NCBI GenBank assembly: GCA_963662155.1 | Contig: OY759265.1 | Location: forward strand, 39,934,405-39,998,404 | Length of the DNA: 64,000 bases | Origin: Lamellibrachia columna | Taxonomy: Eukaryota; Annelida; Polychaeta; Sabellida; Siboglinidae | Direction: 5' to 3' | Part shown: positions 20,560 through 34,299 of the stretch, one piece after another | Numbering within the stretch: the stretch's first letter is position 1 | Layout of the letters: each line of letters begins with the position of its first letter | Notes under the pieces: generated by a model | The model's input: the letters and a program-made list of their open reading frames with translations, nothing else | Databases searched by the model: none | What the model was told of the DNA's origin: nothing | Translations under genes and position numbers: made by a program

Positions 20560-22830
20560 GAATTGTTTTGTTCAAAACCGAATGACAACCGACTGCAACG
20601 ACATGGAACATAGAAGAGGTATTGTTTTTGACAGTTACTCCAACTTTGGCCAGCATACTTCTCAAGTATGCAAATCATGTTTCTATTATATACTTGATCG
20701 ACATCGGATTCGGCGTCACATAACTTTATCCACTGGTAAAACAATATCAACAGCACTAATTAGCCGCTCTGAATACTAAGCAATATTGCTAAAAGAGACT
20801 CAGCTAAACCCCAACGCGTAAGCAAAATGTTTAGCACGTGTGTTGCTCAGGGCGCCTCGTTTTCATCATCACCACCGCTACATAGACAGCTACACACGCC
20901 TCCTGTTACTTATCGAATCGAATTTAAACTGTCTACTCTTACATATCGTTGTACTTGGCTAATCTCCTGCATCTTTCAAATATCCGTAGACAACCCAGAT
21001 CATCCATTTCACAATAACCTATTGTTGCAAAAAACAGATTTATATTCTTTTGCTAACTACCATTACTTACATGAGTGCATTGCTAACCTTCCAGTGAACA
21101 GCAATATAACGAATTGGAAATAACAATTCCTATAAATTAATACGGATTAATACGGCGCTGTAAAACAAATCAATAAAGTATTACTGCATGAAGAGTTTGT
21201 GGAATCTGACTTCGTGTCAATGATTATTCATTCGAAAACTTTTATTGCATGAACGCACGCATCTCAAATAGGTGACTGTGCAACTACACGATCGTCTGAA
21301 ATAAACGTGTTCTTTTAAGCAAACTGACTACTTCACTGTACTATCATCTGTGCCGGAATTCACATGTCTGTGATATTCATGAAATATTACTGTCTCGTTT
21401 TCAATCGAAATATTACTAGGTTTATTGGTTTAGCACACAGTGACTTGTTTCATTGCTGTTTTAATCTATGAAGTATTTATATTTTCCCACTTATTAGAAA
21501 GATTTTGCATATGTGCTGCTTACGTATTTTAATCATCGTTATACACATTCAAGTATTAAAATTGGCGTACGACACTGGAAAATTGTGTCGTGATTATTGC
21601 GACCGTACCAGGAATATTTCTTATTTAAATAAATAGGTTAAATCAACTTGATTATTAAAGCAAACACACGCATTGTTTTCACGTCGATATGTATGCATTG
21701 AATTTATTATATTATATATATTATAAGTTTACATTTCGTTACAAATAGGAAAACATGGTACACAGGCTGATACAGCTAATGTAGTCTAGGGAGAGTGAAT
21801 ATCAGCAGACACTAACACTAACCGTAATTTAGGCGCAACGGATGCTTCGTGTACTAGCCAACCTATTATGTGTTATCACATTCTGCCCATCCGATGGCGC
21901 AACTAAGATAGTGCTACGCAGTAAAGAATAGGAGTTTACGTTCTTATCACATAAACATTCTTCAATGTTGCGTTGTGTAGCACTAGTCGTTGGTAACACC
22001 CCGGAATTTATCTTGTCTTGCGTACACTCATTATGTTGTCATTCTACAAGCTGGACAGTCGGTGCAGAGTCTACCGGAAAACATTAATCCAGGAGCGACT
22101 TCTGCAGCACTCCATAGTTTAAATACACGCAAAAAGATACGCTTGGGCTGCTAAATTTGCAATATAGGCGAAACTAGGCCGATTGAATCAGAGACTACGT
22201 CTCTTGGATACATTTCTCACCATCTCCCGCGAAATGATCGAAGCTGTGGGTGAGTTTGTGTTTCTTCTAGGTTTCCCTCCACCATGAAATAGCCAAACTG
22301 TGCTACGCGGAATCTTCCGAATGTTTGGAACTCATCTTACGTGGTGCGGTGGCAGCATCAACATCAACGAATGTATATATGTATATGATATACTGACCAC
22401 CAATATGGACGCAAGTCAAAGTCGCTACGCGTATTCTTGAACGAATTCAGTTAATTACTCGAGCTTGTTTGCAATCAAAAGTTCAGGGCAAATTATACAC
22501 GGGGATTTCAGTATCCACTTTGGCAATGACAAATACACGCGTGACCAGACTGCGACCTTCAATGACACAAACAACGCGTGTCGTCTGCGACATTACCTGC
22601 AAGTTCGTCTTTGTAAAACCACGACCGCAAAACCATCTACCGTAGATATGGCGTAATCGACAAGAATCAAGTTGTGTGCGACACGATCTATGTGCCTCTG
22701 ACAATGTTAGTCCTTGTCCGAAGGATTATAAATGTGCGCCTCCAGAAAACAGTGGGAAACAGATGACCTGTTGCGCTCGACGAGCAGAACGCAACTAATC
22801 GTACTACTGTGGCGACTGAATCGTCACCCC
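20560..22830. other. Unassigned intergenic stretch
   Basis: No exon, transposon or RNA gene that I can defend. Short open frames have no family resemblance. One near 22490-22600 reads HGDFSIHFGND, faintly like the end of a LINE endonuclease, but nothing around it supports this. Confidence 0.35.
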
Positions 22831-22841
22831 GTGTTAACAGA

Positions 22842-23915
22842 GCGATGGACGGAGACGATAATAAACTGACAGGCAAAGACCACAACCCGTGTCTCCATCT
22901 GTCGACTGACGGACAGACTATATATCGAATGACGGACGAAGACGACGATCGGTGTCTACTTCGAGCTATCGACTGATGGACAAAATCTAAAATCAATGTC
23001 TCCATTTATTGATTGACGGATAAAAAAACATAAGCCGTGTCTCCCTCTATCGACTGACGGACGAAGACGTCAATCAGTGTCTCTATCTATTGACGGACGA
23101 AGGCCATAAGCCTTGTCTCCATCTATTGACTAACGGACAAAAACCACAATCAATGTCGGCTAACGGACGAAGACGACAGACGGTGTCTCCATCTATCGAC
23201 TGACGGACAAAAACCACAATCAATGTCTCCATCTATCGACTGACGGACAAAAACTACAATCAATGTCTCCATCTATCGACTGACGGACAAAAACTACAGC
23301 CAATATCTCCGTTTGTCGACTGACAGACAAAAACTACAATCAATGTCTCCATATATCGACTGATGGACAAAAACTGCAATCAATGTCACCATGTATTGAC
23401 TGACAGACAAAAACTACAATCAATCTCTCCATCTATTGACTGACAGACAACAACTACAATCAATGTCTCCATCTATCGACAGATGGACAAAAACTACAAT
23501 CAATATCTCCATCTATCGACTGATGGACAAAAACTACAATCAATATCTCCATTTGTCGACTGACAGACAAAAAATACAATCGATGTCACCATCTATCGAC
23601 TGATGGACAAAAACTACAATCAATGTCTCCATCTATCGACTGATGGACAAAAAATACAATTAATGTCTCCATCTATCGACTGAAGGACAAAAGCTACAAT
23701 CAATGTCTCCATCTATCGACTGACAGTCAAAAACTTCAATTAATGTCTCCATCTATCGACTGATGTACAAAAACTACAATCAATGTCTCCATCTATCGAC
23801 TGACAGATAAAGGCTACAATCAATGTCTCCATTTACCGACTGACGGACACATACTACAATCAATGTCTCTGTTCATCGACCAACGGACGAACGCGACAAT
23901 ATGTGTCTCCATGTA
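22842..23915. repeat. 40-bp minisatellite, about 27 copies
   Basis: The unit contains TGTCTCCATCTATCGACTGA then CGGACAAAAACTACAATCAA. Period 40 is clear between 23160 and 23880. Units left of 23160 are more divergent and partly lack ACTACAAT (GACGGACGAAGACGAC type). Copies vary at CGG/CAG/TGG in the middle. The period is not a multiple of three, so it is not coding. There are no unique spacers between units. Confidence 0.93.
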
Positions 23916-24409
23916 TGTTTAGAATGGTTAGACAGTGAGTCAAGAAAATTAGTTCGAGCAACTTGTCTTAATCTAGGTCACTCAGTCAATGGCATTGTAA
24001 ACTTCCAGTAAACAGTGCCTTTGATTATTTCTTTACTGATGCTAAAATGTAAAACCATACACTGTGTTCGACAAAAGCAACATTTCCACATTGAGCGAGT
24101 CAAACTGGGTCGGTTGTGTTCATTTCACGTTTAATTGAATTTTCCCATAACCGTTTGAAAAATGCTAAAACAGCATTCCCGTCCGTAATATCTATCACAA
24201 AAAAGAGTGAAACGTCATAGTCCATTTTCACAGGAACATATTCACGAAAATTCATGACATCTACAGTTAGAGTGCTTACAACTGTGCGGTTTTATGTAGG
24301 TTCGAAGTTCACGAGTGTCTACAGATTGACGCGCGACGTAGTTCTCCCATACGCATAAACTGGACACAATCTATGGTGTTCGCACAAAATAATGTTGGGA
24401 ATTGCAAAA

Positions 24410-24760
24410 GTAGATTCGATTAGTAAAGGGGAGCCAGTGTAACCATTTAAATAGTGGCACTAATGGTGAAAAACGAGGCACCCTGAGTACCACACGTGCC
24501 ATACAATGTTGCACTCGTTGGAGTTTAGCTAAGTTTCTTTTAACAGTTATATTTAGTAGTGAGTTACAATAGTCAAGGCGGCTACTAATTAGTGCTGTTG
24601 ATATTGTTTTACCAGTAGGTAAAGCTATTTGACGCCGAATTCAACGGAGATCACGCATATGGCAGAAACATGATTTGCATCCTTGAGAAATATGTTGGCG
24701 AAAGTTGAGAAAAGCACTTTTTCCAGCATATATGGAGACGGGGATTGTCGTCTGAATCTC
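24410..24760. other. Unassigned, possibly transposon-derived
   Basis: It starts GGGAGCCAGTGTAACCATTT. The tempo (AGCCAGTG ... GTTGCACTCG ... ACAATAGTCAAGGCG) resembles a repeat commonly seen in animal genomes, and it sits next to a CR1 remnant. No open frame supports a specific family. Confidence 0.25.
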
Positions 24761-24819
24761 TCAGTTTTTTATTATCCGCAGTTTGATTTACGCATTGCTG
24801 AATGTTTACATACAACTAT

Positions 24820-25500
24820 ATGTATAGAAACAAAAACTATGTAGTGCTCCCAAATACATACAACCGGCAGAAACTGCCTGGCAAGTTCTCTAATATTAAC
24901 TTATGTACATTTCCCCAAATTGCATAACATCTGCCATTTTCAGACCATTTCAATATTTTGTCTGAATCGTTATTATATTGAAATCTCCCCATCTATTAGA
25001 ACACGTTGTCGTCCTCCAGTCTTTCATTTTTTAATCCAGTTGATTATGCCATACACTAGGATGTTAATATAAGTAGCATTCTTTGATGTGGCACTTTGTC
25101 CAAAACTTCCCGAAAATCTAAATAGATAATATCTAATGGTGATCCCTTATATACCCACTTAGTTATTTCTAACAAAACCATAATGTATTTGTTATGCATG
25201 ACCTCGCTTTGAGGAATCCATGTTGAGATGGATTTAATAACTTTTGCCTAACAAGGAAGTCCACCCAATGGTCTTTTGTTAACCTTTAATTAACTGTTAA
25301 GTATTTTATCATATCTTTATATTTATTATGGTGGAAGTTTCTTCTACATTTATTTTTATTTTTACTTTCTAGTTTTACTATGATGTCAACATGTGTTTGA
25401 TTATGATCAGTGCTACCCAATGGTTAATGTATTTTGACATTGTCCACTAATTCATTTTGTGAGGACACTATATCTACTACATTCTCTCTGTACCAAGCAT
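24820..25500 (-). mobile_element. CR1-type LINE remnant, copy 3
   Basis: On the minus strand the endonuclease end is readable at about 25490-25330 (ENVVDIVSSQNELVDNVKI, then PLGSTDHNQ). After a large internal deletion, RT pieces follow at about 25290-24900 (HWVDFL, SQHGFLKARSC, KMADVMQF). Compared with copies 1 and 2 it has many stops and lacks the RT core between them. Same subfamily, old and dead. Confidence 0.75.
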
Positions 25501-25509
25501 ACATGGAAA

Positions 25510-27590
25510 TGGAAAACGTAATTGTTAATAATGTGCCCTATTTTATCGTGCTTGGATGAGTCCCATATTCTAGTACGTATCTTGAAAATATTGTCACCCT
25601 ACTTATCACGTAGTTCTTTTTTATAAGGATCTAATAATGACCTTATTTTTCATTGTTTTACTATTCGTCTATTACAAAGGAATTTACACTAGTAGTGTAC
25701 ACATGGTAACCTACGTAATAGTGCTGCCATCTAAAGTACGACAGGGAGTGATATTTCCACAATGCAAGGGTGCCACTTGGTGACTAAGGTATAACTACTC
25801 GAGTGAATTTGTACTGTTATCCATTTGAGCACTATTCCTTCGGTTAGGATGGTCAAATTTAATATGTGTAGAACCGGTTTGACATCATTGATACAATGGT
25901 ATCATTGTGAATCACATTTAGTGAAGGCTTTAATACATTAACTCCCCAGTTGTTGTTCGTCAACCAAGCAAGATGTGACACATTATTTCACACCTTTGAT
26001 AGGTGCTAGGAATATCCGTTTTATTAATATACCGCATTAACTTGTAGGAGTTCAGTGATGCAATTCATAGCGTTGTTACCGTCTCAATGCAGACATTCTG
26101 GTGATATTACATTTATACGAAATAGTTGTAATTTGAAGTTTTTGTTGAGGCTGAGGTATCTGAAGTCGGTTATGTAATGCTGCTATTCTAGAACTGAACT
26201 TTTGTATAGGGCCTAACCACGAAGTCCTAGGAACGTGATGTCGCAATCCTAGGGTTGGCTTAGGTTGCATTAAGCTCTGCTATTGGTAAGTTAGACTTCC
26301 GGAACAATATGATTATAGAAGGAAATAAACCTTATGTACATGGGTTATGATTGCTATTACACGAGTTAACCTCTCTTTGTCACATCTTCGAATGTCTAAC
26401 GTATACAAGTCAACATTTTTCTTTGTTGAGACGTCTTAATATCAACCTGACTTCACTTGACGTATCTTCTAGCGCCACTGGTATTCGTCGCCATTTATAC
26501 GTTGTTTGGGCCTGAACCATGCGTAGGTGAGTTAAAATTCGTTATATTATGGTTCAATAATACCACGCGTGACATCTTCTCAATCACTGCCATCACGCCT
26601 GACTGCATACGTGTGACGCCGTCATGTCCGCTACCATCTCGTTCGATTTATCCGAGTGACGTTTTCCCTTTCGCCTTCATTCAGTGTGACTGATACGTGT
26701 GACGTCGATCTGTACGTGTGACGTCGATCCGCGTGACGCCTCAACTTTTTCTGCTACTCCGTGCGATTGGGTCGTGTGTCACCTCCACATCACTGCTTCG
26801 TATGACAACGGCATTTCCGCTGACATCACGTTGCTGCTTCGCTTGGTGGGCATGTCGACCCGATACAACAGGGACGTTGGGTCCACACATTGAGGTACCG
26901 CAGTGGAACACATCCCGGTACAGACAAACGTACAGACACACATAATTGTTTATCGATATACTTGTACATACTAGTACAGTAACAATAATTAATACATTTA
27001 GAAAATCAAATAATTGTGTGTAAATTAGGTATGTAATTAATACATTATTAACACTAATTAATTCATTTAAAAAAATCAAAGTGTGTGTAAATTAGGTATG
27101 TAAGCACAGATACAGTACACATTGGATTTGGGAGATTCATATTAAGACTAAATAAGTCGCTCTCAAAAGAGGAACCCTTGTACATTTTCAATGAATTTAT
27201 TGTATATTTCCGCTTGTATAAATTAATATTAACGCGTATAGCTGGATTAATTTTTTATTATTGACCATGCGTGTAGCAGTTAATAACAGTGCATATATAT
27301 AGATAGCTTTTTATAATACATTTTTAGCATAATGTATATATACCTGTACGCTTTGTGGTTACCTTGTCTTTTAAAATGTATGGAGTATTGTGGTAAATTA
27401 TATTTCAGAAATTTGTTTTGCAAATTCATGTTGTGTTCTAAATGTGTGTATTTTATTGTGTTTACGCGTGAGATGATTGTGTATGTACAGTGTTGGATAT
27501 ACAGACAGTGTTGGGTATGTGAACGAATAGTCTTCGCGCAGTAATTGCAGCTTCCCAGAGAAGTTGAAATGGCCTTGGAATGAACAGGTC
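25510..27590. other. Unassigned intergenic stretch
   Basis: Mostly AT-rich. A direct repeat of 18 bp (TACGTGTGACGTCGATC) lies at about 26693-26729 in a TGACGTC-rich patch. A hydrophobic stretch with a good phase-1 donor at about 26457-26526 was considered and rejected as a signal-peptide exon, because no ATG precedes it in frame. Confidence 0.35.
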
Positions 27591-27600
27591 TGCCAGAGGT

Positions 27601-27660
27601 GAAGTGTAAAGCGCTTTGAGCAGTCCCAAGGACCGGATACCGCGCTATATAAGAACTTAC
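27601..27660 (+). mobile_element. SINE/LINE 3'-tail fragment
   Basis: GAAGTGTAAAGCGCTTTGAG ... CGCGCTATATAAGAACTT. The same 60-bp tail is at 44412-44470 (+) and 60045-60103 (-). It has the look of the shared 3' tail of L2/CR1-mobilised SINEs. A short CTTAC repeat follows. Confidence 0.6.
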
Positions 27661-28319
27661 CTTACCTTACCTTTTACTTTTACGTATTCGTGTTTATCGG
27701 CAAATTTTGTAAGTAAGCTGGCAACTCTTTGTGCATGAATTTATAATAACATCATAATATATGTGTTTTTAGTAAGTTTTCAACCTTTAAAACAGAAATG
27801 CCTTTAACTAGCGGATAATTAGGCAGTAATTTAGATAGGGCAATATTAATTAATTATATAATTCTGATACTTTTTTGGTCAGACATGCTTCAACTTGTTT
27901 ATTATTCCGATTGTCCTAGAACACTTATTTGCTATTTTCTCAATATGTTTATGCCTTGAATATCTTCAGTTCCAAGTTCATAATGCATTTGGACATCCAG
28001 AACAACCAAACATGTCAGTGTATAGGATTCGAAAAAAATATAATATTATAACCTCAAAAATATATTTGCAAGCCGTAATTTACTTTAAATGTAAATAAAA
28101 ATCATGATAATCAAAATAACTAAGAGTATTAGCCACACGACGCCGCCTCGCGTAGGCCCGGCTGCTTCGCAAATGAATCATTTCGTTGAAATCCCATGTA
28201 TAGGGTTGTAATCGACGGTGGTGCTTTTAGCAAGACTTCCTGCGACGGTTCATATAATAGCTGTGAGTATGAGCTGCACTTCATATTAAATGCCGAGGAA
28301 TAAGCAAATTATGACTTGC

Positions 28320-28740
28320 CAGTAATTTTTATTTTCAAGATGGCTTCCAAGATATAGTGATAAAAAGATAGATTTTTATTACATGAGTATATTGTCTACA
28401 TGAAGAAACAAAAACACTGATAATGTGGGTTTAGCAAACAATATGTTTTATGTGGTGTCTATAAGAAGAGATATGAAAAAAATGCGAAAATAGTGTGGAG
28501 GCTATCTTGAAATTTAAGATGGCGGCTATAAAGTTATTGTATTTTGCCATAATAAAATTCCATGTTTCCAAATATATGAGTCTAGCCACCAAAAATAAAT
28601 ATTCTACATGGCATAGAAACTCATAAATAAGCTGTAGAGTCCAGGATATGGTGATTTGGAGGCCACTTTTAATTTCTAGATGGCTATCAAGATAACATGA
28701 TAAAAAGGTCACATATGCATTTCTGTTACAGGAGTATATT
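28320..28740. repeat. Degenerate tandem repeat of about 160-180 bp
   Basis: An AAGATGGC-type motif followed by an ATA-rich segment recurs at about 28337, 28516 and 28677 with similar flanks (ATGATAAAAAG, GAGTATATT..CTACAT). Three diverged units. Non-coding. Confidence 0.6.
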
Positions 28741-29242
28741 AGCTACATAAAAAATACTTTAACGTTTTACCTAGCATAGCAACAAATAATGCAAATTTAC
28801 AGAGTTCGCCGGCTAATTAGTTGTTTTTTTCTACGGAGGTAAAACATCTGTTGGATGTGTAAAAAGAAATGTTTCAACATGTTAAAGGCTGTTTCAATGT
28901 CTCATTCTCTCAACGGTTTTTCAGACAAAGTGCACATCTACTATATTACTGGTATATATCAAGTTTAACAGGTGAAAGGGTACATCGTTTTGTTGAAGTC
29001 AATGCAAGATTAGTTACTAGTTTCTTATGTACAATTATCCACTCTAATTCCGTTTAGAACATGACTTGTGGCACTCGTTAATGCTTGTCTGTGCCTTTCG
29101 TTACGTTGTTCTTACTGGAAGTTGGCATACATGTCACACTGAAACATGTTGGCGAGCGCCACCTAATTGCAATGTATGGTGCGGTTATTACTTTGGTTTG
29201 CTTTTATTTTTACGCTAGCTCTGTATAATGTCACATTTCTGA

Positions 29243-29780
29243 ATGAGCCTAGCATCAGGCAGGTTTACTACAGCCACTTGGTTGGCGCCAAGAGAACACT
29301 TTTCAATTGTGCGGCGGCAAGAGCGGTTGTCTAAACATTTTCTGTGGCAGTTTTTAACCGAATTCGCTCAGCCATGTGCTCGAGGGAAACTATTTTCACA
29401 GACAGCAGCAACGATGCATGATTACACGGCCCTTACTAGAAGCACGTCGTACGAACATCACCGTGGATCCGGCGGAAAACGAAGCGTTGCGGAGTTGGTC
29501 GGTCGCGCAGAAGATTACACTAAAGACTCATAAAAGAGGGGTTCAAATCCGTGGAGGCGTTGACGTTGTTCGACGCAGCCAATCTGCAACAAATGAAGAT
29601 CCCTCGCGGCCAGCAGAAATTTCTTCTGAAGGCGCTGCTGCCGTTACAGCCGTGAGACAGGCGGGAACGACGATGGCGACAGCAGACAACATGGCCGCCT
29701 CGGCCACGTGCGAGGAATCTACTCGACGACCCACACTTCCCAGCGAACAGGACGAGCTGGCGCGGCAGCCACGACAGTAG
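29243..29780 (+). CDS. Hypothetical ORFs with a SAM-like helical segment
   Basis: A GC-richer island with overlapping open frames. One frame (29376-29780, 134 codons) includes ENEALRSWSVAQKITLKT. Another frame from about 29525 reads LIKEGFKSVEALTLF, DAANLQQMKIPRGQQKF and LLKALLPL before TGA. Together these resemble a small SAM-like five-helix domain (GF-x-S-x-x-AL ... L..MKI..GQ...LL.AL), split by one frameshift. Such domains occur in both cellular adaptors and transposon proteins. I cannot say which, and I see no partner exons. Confidence 0.35.
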
Positions 29781-29859
29781 GTCAACACCCCGGACGGTTT
29801 CTACACGTGTCTGCTGACCGAAAACTTGCGGTCGATGCAGGCGGGACACTCGGGTAGAG

Positions 29860-29885
29860 CGGATGCGCCTGCGCATGCGCGAGTA
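29860..29885. promoter_or_regulatory. Candidate NRF1-type palindrome
   Basis: TGCGCATGCGC at about 29869 matches the NRF1 consensus found in many animal promoters. It lies just downstream of the ORF island, and no transcript start can be shown. A weaker CGCATGCGCA occurs at about 33783. Confidence 0.25.
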
Positions 29886-30344
29886 TGTAGTTCGCCATTT
29901 AACAACCTGCGTAAAATACTCTGATTTCCCATAAATGTTGTGCAATTAACTGCATTCTAAGTACATTACGTTGTGGATGATGGTCTTTTGACTCAACCGA
30001 TTGTCCTGAAAACCCGGAACAAACGATATGTATGGAAAATTAATAAACTTTGTTTGGCTGAAGTTTCCCGCCGTATTTATATAAACAAATCAGCCCCATA
30101 ATTTAAACAAAGGCTCACTGAATACATAGTAAATAATTGACGACAAGACTGACAAGAACCACTGAACCAAGCAATATCGGGTAAAGCGTTTCACTGATGT
30201 TGTGTGAAGAGGGTAAAGATGGGTAATATAGACTCCCTTAAGCGAAACCAGGGTGTTATGGTACGCCAGTGACTCAATGCAACCAAAATTGGGTGTCATG
30301 ATGGGATGGTTTTCTACATAATAAGACATATCCATCAATCACGT

Positions 30345-32085
<1,741 letters not shown>

Positions 32086-32244
32086 ACCCTCTACACAAGA
32101 CAATGTTACAAAAGGAATGCATGTTTGTCGGAAAAAGCTTTTCTGCTGAACTAATACTAAACAAAACATGCTGAAGTTATTTGATAACGAAATATGTCGT
32201 TTCACTCGCTTATTTAAACAGCGTTGGTCATTCCTGTCGTTATT

Positions 32245-32342
32245 CTACGCGGTAGGGTTGATGACGTCATACACGTTGGCCTGTTCCTGCTGGCCAGCAA
32301 CTGTTGGTGGATGAACGTAGTCACCCTCATCCTCGATGGTGT
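32245..32342 (-). CDS. Gene A: last exon, cytoplasmic tail with YVHPP and VYDVI
   Basis: Acceptor TTTCAG|AC at 32343, 98 nt, phase 1 entry, TAG stop at 32245-32247. It encodes TIEDEGDYVHPPTV, AGQQEQANVYDVI, NPTA and stop. The acidic run before Tyr and the YVHP sequence fit an SH2-docking YxxP site (Crk/Nck type), and YDVI fits a YxxI motif. It follows a sister exon of the same pattern (32466-32525). The reading frame ends here, so gene A has no phosphatase or kinase domain. The tail is intracellular by position after the membrane span. Function in signalling is inferred from motifs only. Confidence 0.75.
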
Positions 32343-32465
32343 CTGAAAAACATAGAAGAGAAAACAGGGTTGATCCATATACGTAAAGTGCGTTGTAGTG
32401 ATTACGCACTAAACATGTACAAGAAACAGCATATTTATTAAACACTGCATCACATATAGTAGTAC

Positions 32466-32525
32466 CTTCTTGTTGGCGTGATATTCTCGGTGGTACGATG
32501 TAACCTTGCTCATCGATGACGACGT
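32466..32525 (-). CDS. Gene A: penultimate tail exon with YIVPP
   Basis: Acceptor TTGCAG|AC, donor GAAG|GTACTA, exactly 60 nt, phase 1-1. It encodes DVVIDEQGYIVPPRISR then QQE. Compared with the last exon (DTIEDEGDYVHPP...GQQE), it shows the same acidic-Tyr-x-x-Pro-Pro core and the same QQE ending, so the two exons arose by duplication. Being symmetrical in phase, it can be skipped or repeated without breaking frame. Each copy gives one YxxP-type docking tyrosine. Confidence 0.75.
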
Positions 32526-32559
32526 CTGCAACAAAAATGAATAACACATAAATGCATTA

Positions 32560-33850
32560 TTTAGATTTGGCTTGACTAATCGAAGTGAATACGTCCCTCC
32601 CTACATGTGTAAGCATACTTTGCAATGAAGTATCTGCCAACACAGAATTTGGAGGCAACGATTGTAAGAAATGAGCACATTGCTTCAAGTACTTGAACGT
32701 GCATTCCAGTCCAGAGATATATCGATTTTATGACACCCAGTTCAACAACACTGAGCGCATATTGCCAAAGAAATGCTCGTTCTCATCGGTAATGTCCACG
32801 TTTGAGTAGGGTGACAATGCAAGGCATCCAAGGATCGATGTTGACTTGGTGTTGTGTAATGTATGGGATTTATATTGTCATTCTGGTTATGTACGCTAAA
32901 CAAAGTTCTGTTTTTTTGTTCGTCTGGTAAGTTTACGCATCATGATTTATACATATAATTGATTGGCTAAGGCGTGAACACCGTTAAAGCGAAATAAAAG
33001 TCATGGCTTTGGGGCTAAATGCCAGTTTAGACAGAATCAACGCAAACTCTCAAACAAACGGATGGTTATGTCAGAAAGAGGATTTCAGTTGAGCTTGGAC
33101 GGAAACAGCGTGGCCATATCCTATGGGCAAGTATAGGAATAGGTGTATGCAAATACATTTTTATTTGTCGAGCGAATGTTGCCAGACTACGGCACCTTTG
33201 ACACAGGGTTGTCTAACAGTATGTCAAGGCCCGTGAAATTAAGATGACGTGTGTTCAAGAAGGTTTTCTTAGCACACCACTGGCGATATAATCTTAGTTA
33301 TAGTTGCAAATGGCAAATAGCAAAACAATCAAGTCTGCTTCCCATTAAGGTGTCCACCACAGGCGCCGCGTGTCATTTCGGTTATTGTTAACTGCACATA
33401 TATTGTTTAATAAGAGCAAGCACACCCTTGTTATCAAGCTTTAGTTATGTTTAATATATTTTAGTGTTATCTTTGAAGTACTGTTCGATGTGTTCCGCTT
33501 GTCTTAAAACAAAGCCGAAAATGCCGATAACTAATCTCTTTTTATGTTCGTAATTTGTGGATGGACTATCTCAAATCTGGCATCGTTGCAAAGCTTTGCA
33601 TCATACCTTTCCATATATGGTCATCGAATTAACATGTATTATGAATGTGTCGAATAGGAGGGCGTGAGGGGTAGGTACTGTTTGTTCAGCTGTATAAACA
33701 AACACGGCTAGTTGCTACGACGTGATCCAGGAAAATTATGTTATTGGTGCAGCGACGAAGTCGTTTAAATAATGTCCATGGACGCATGCGCACTACGTAG
33801 TTCCACCACGTCACACACCTGACCCACATAGCGAGTAAAAAAAGTCGTTC
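32560..33850. other. Unassigned intron of gene A
   Basis: Between the tail exon and the ORF at 33.9 kb I see no exon or known repeat. It is part of the 2.7-kb intron between the juxtamembrane and tail exons. Confidence 0.4.
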
Positions 33851-33885
33851 GATGTTGCGGGTTTGTTGATATCCTGCCCGAAATA

Positions 33886-34289
33886 ATCGCGATCAGATCA
33901 GCACTTTCTTAGACGAGAATTTACTAGAGGAAGACCAGCAGGACAGTGAGCGAGACACAATTGTCGTTTTGTGGGGCAGGGGGCGAGGTCTTCGAGCCCG
34001 CAATACGTGTCCGACTGAGCGCGAGACTGTCCCTGTTGCTGGGCCGTCGGATCAGCAGGACAGTGAGCGATACACTATACTCTGTCTAAAGTCGTTTTGC
34101 GGGGAAGGGGGGGCAGGGCGCGAGGTCGTCAATCCCGTTAACCACCCCCGTCATATGCACTCTTGTCCATGCCACGAAAGAGAGGAAGTGGCCGCTGTCC
34201 CAGTGATGATTAACTGTTTTGAGATGTCGCTGTTTATGTACTTGTTGCTGTTATTGTCTTGTATTAAATATGCCATTAATTGGCACTGA
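33886..34289 (+). CDS. Hypothetical ORF with internal duplication
   Basis: An open frame, antisense in the gene A intron, GC-rich against its AT-rich surroundings. It reads DQISTFLDENLLEEDQQDSE and RDTIVVLWGRGRG. A second partial copy follows (SDQQDSERYTILC, then GRE), and the DNA repeats over about 90 bp. The C-terminus has HPRHMHSCPCHERE and a hydrophobic end (SLFMYLLLLLSC). The acidic N-terminal style with Gly/Arg stretches recalls DNA-transposase leaders such as piggyBac, but no catalytic part is present. Function unknown. Confidence 0.3.
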
Positions 34290-34299
34290 CGTTGTCTAG

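Noticed and set aside
22465..22656. HGDFSIHFGND as a LINE endonuclease end
   Set aside because: Only one short motif, with no flanking endonuclease or RT sequence.
22842..23915. CRISPR-like direct repeats
   Set aside because: Units of 40 bp are head-to-tail with no unique spacers, and the DNA is eukaryotic. It is a minisatellite.
26457..26526. Signal-peptide-like exon (TYLLAPLVFVAIYTLF) with donor GTAG|GTGAGT
   Set aside because: No in-frame ATG; a TGA lies just upstream, and no partner exon follows on the plus strand.
29480..29560. tRNA-like boxes around GGTTCAAATCC
   Set aside because: No acceptor stem or anticodon arm forms; the segment is better explained as coding.
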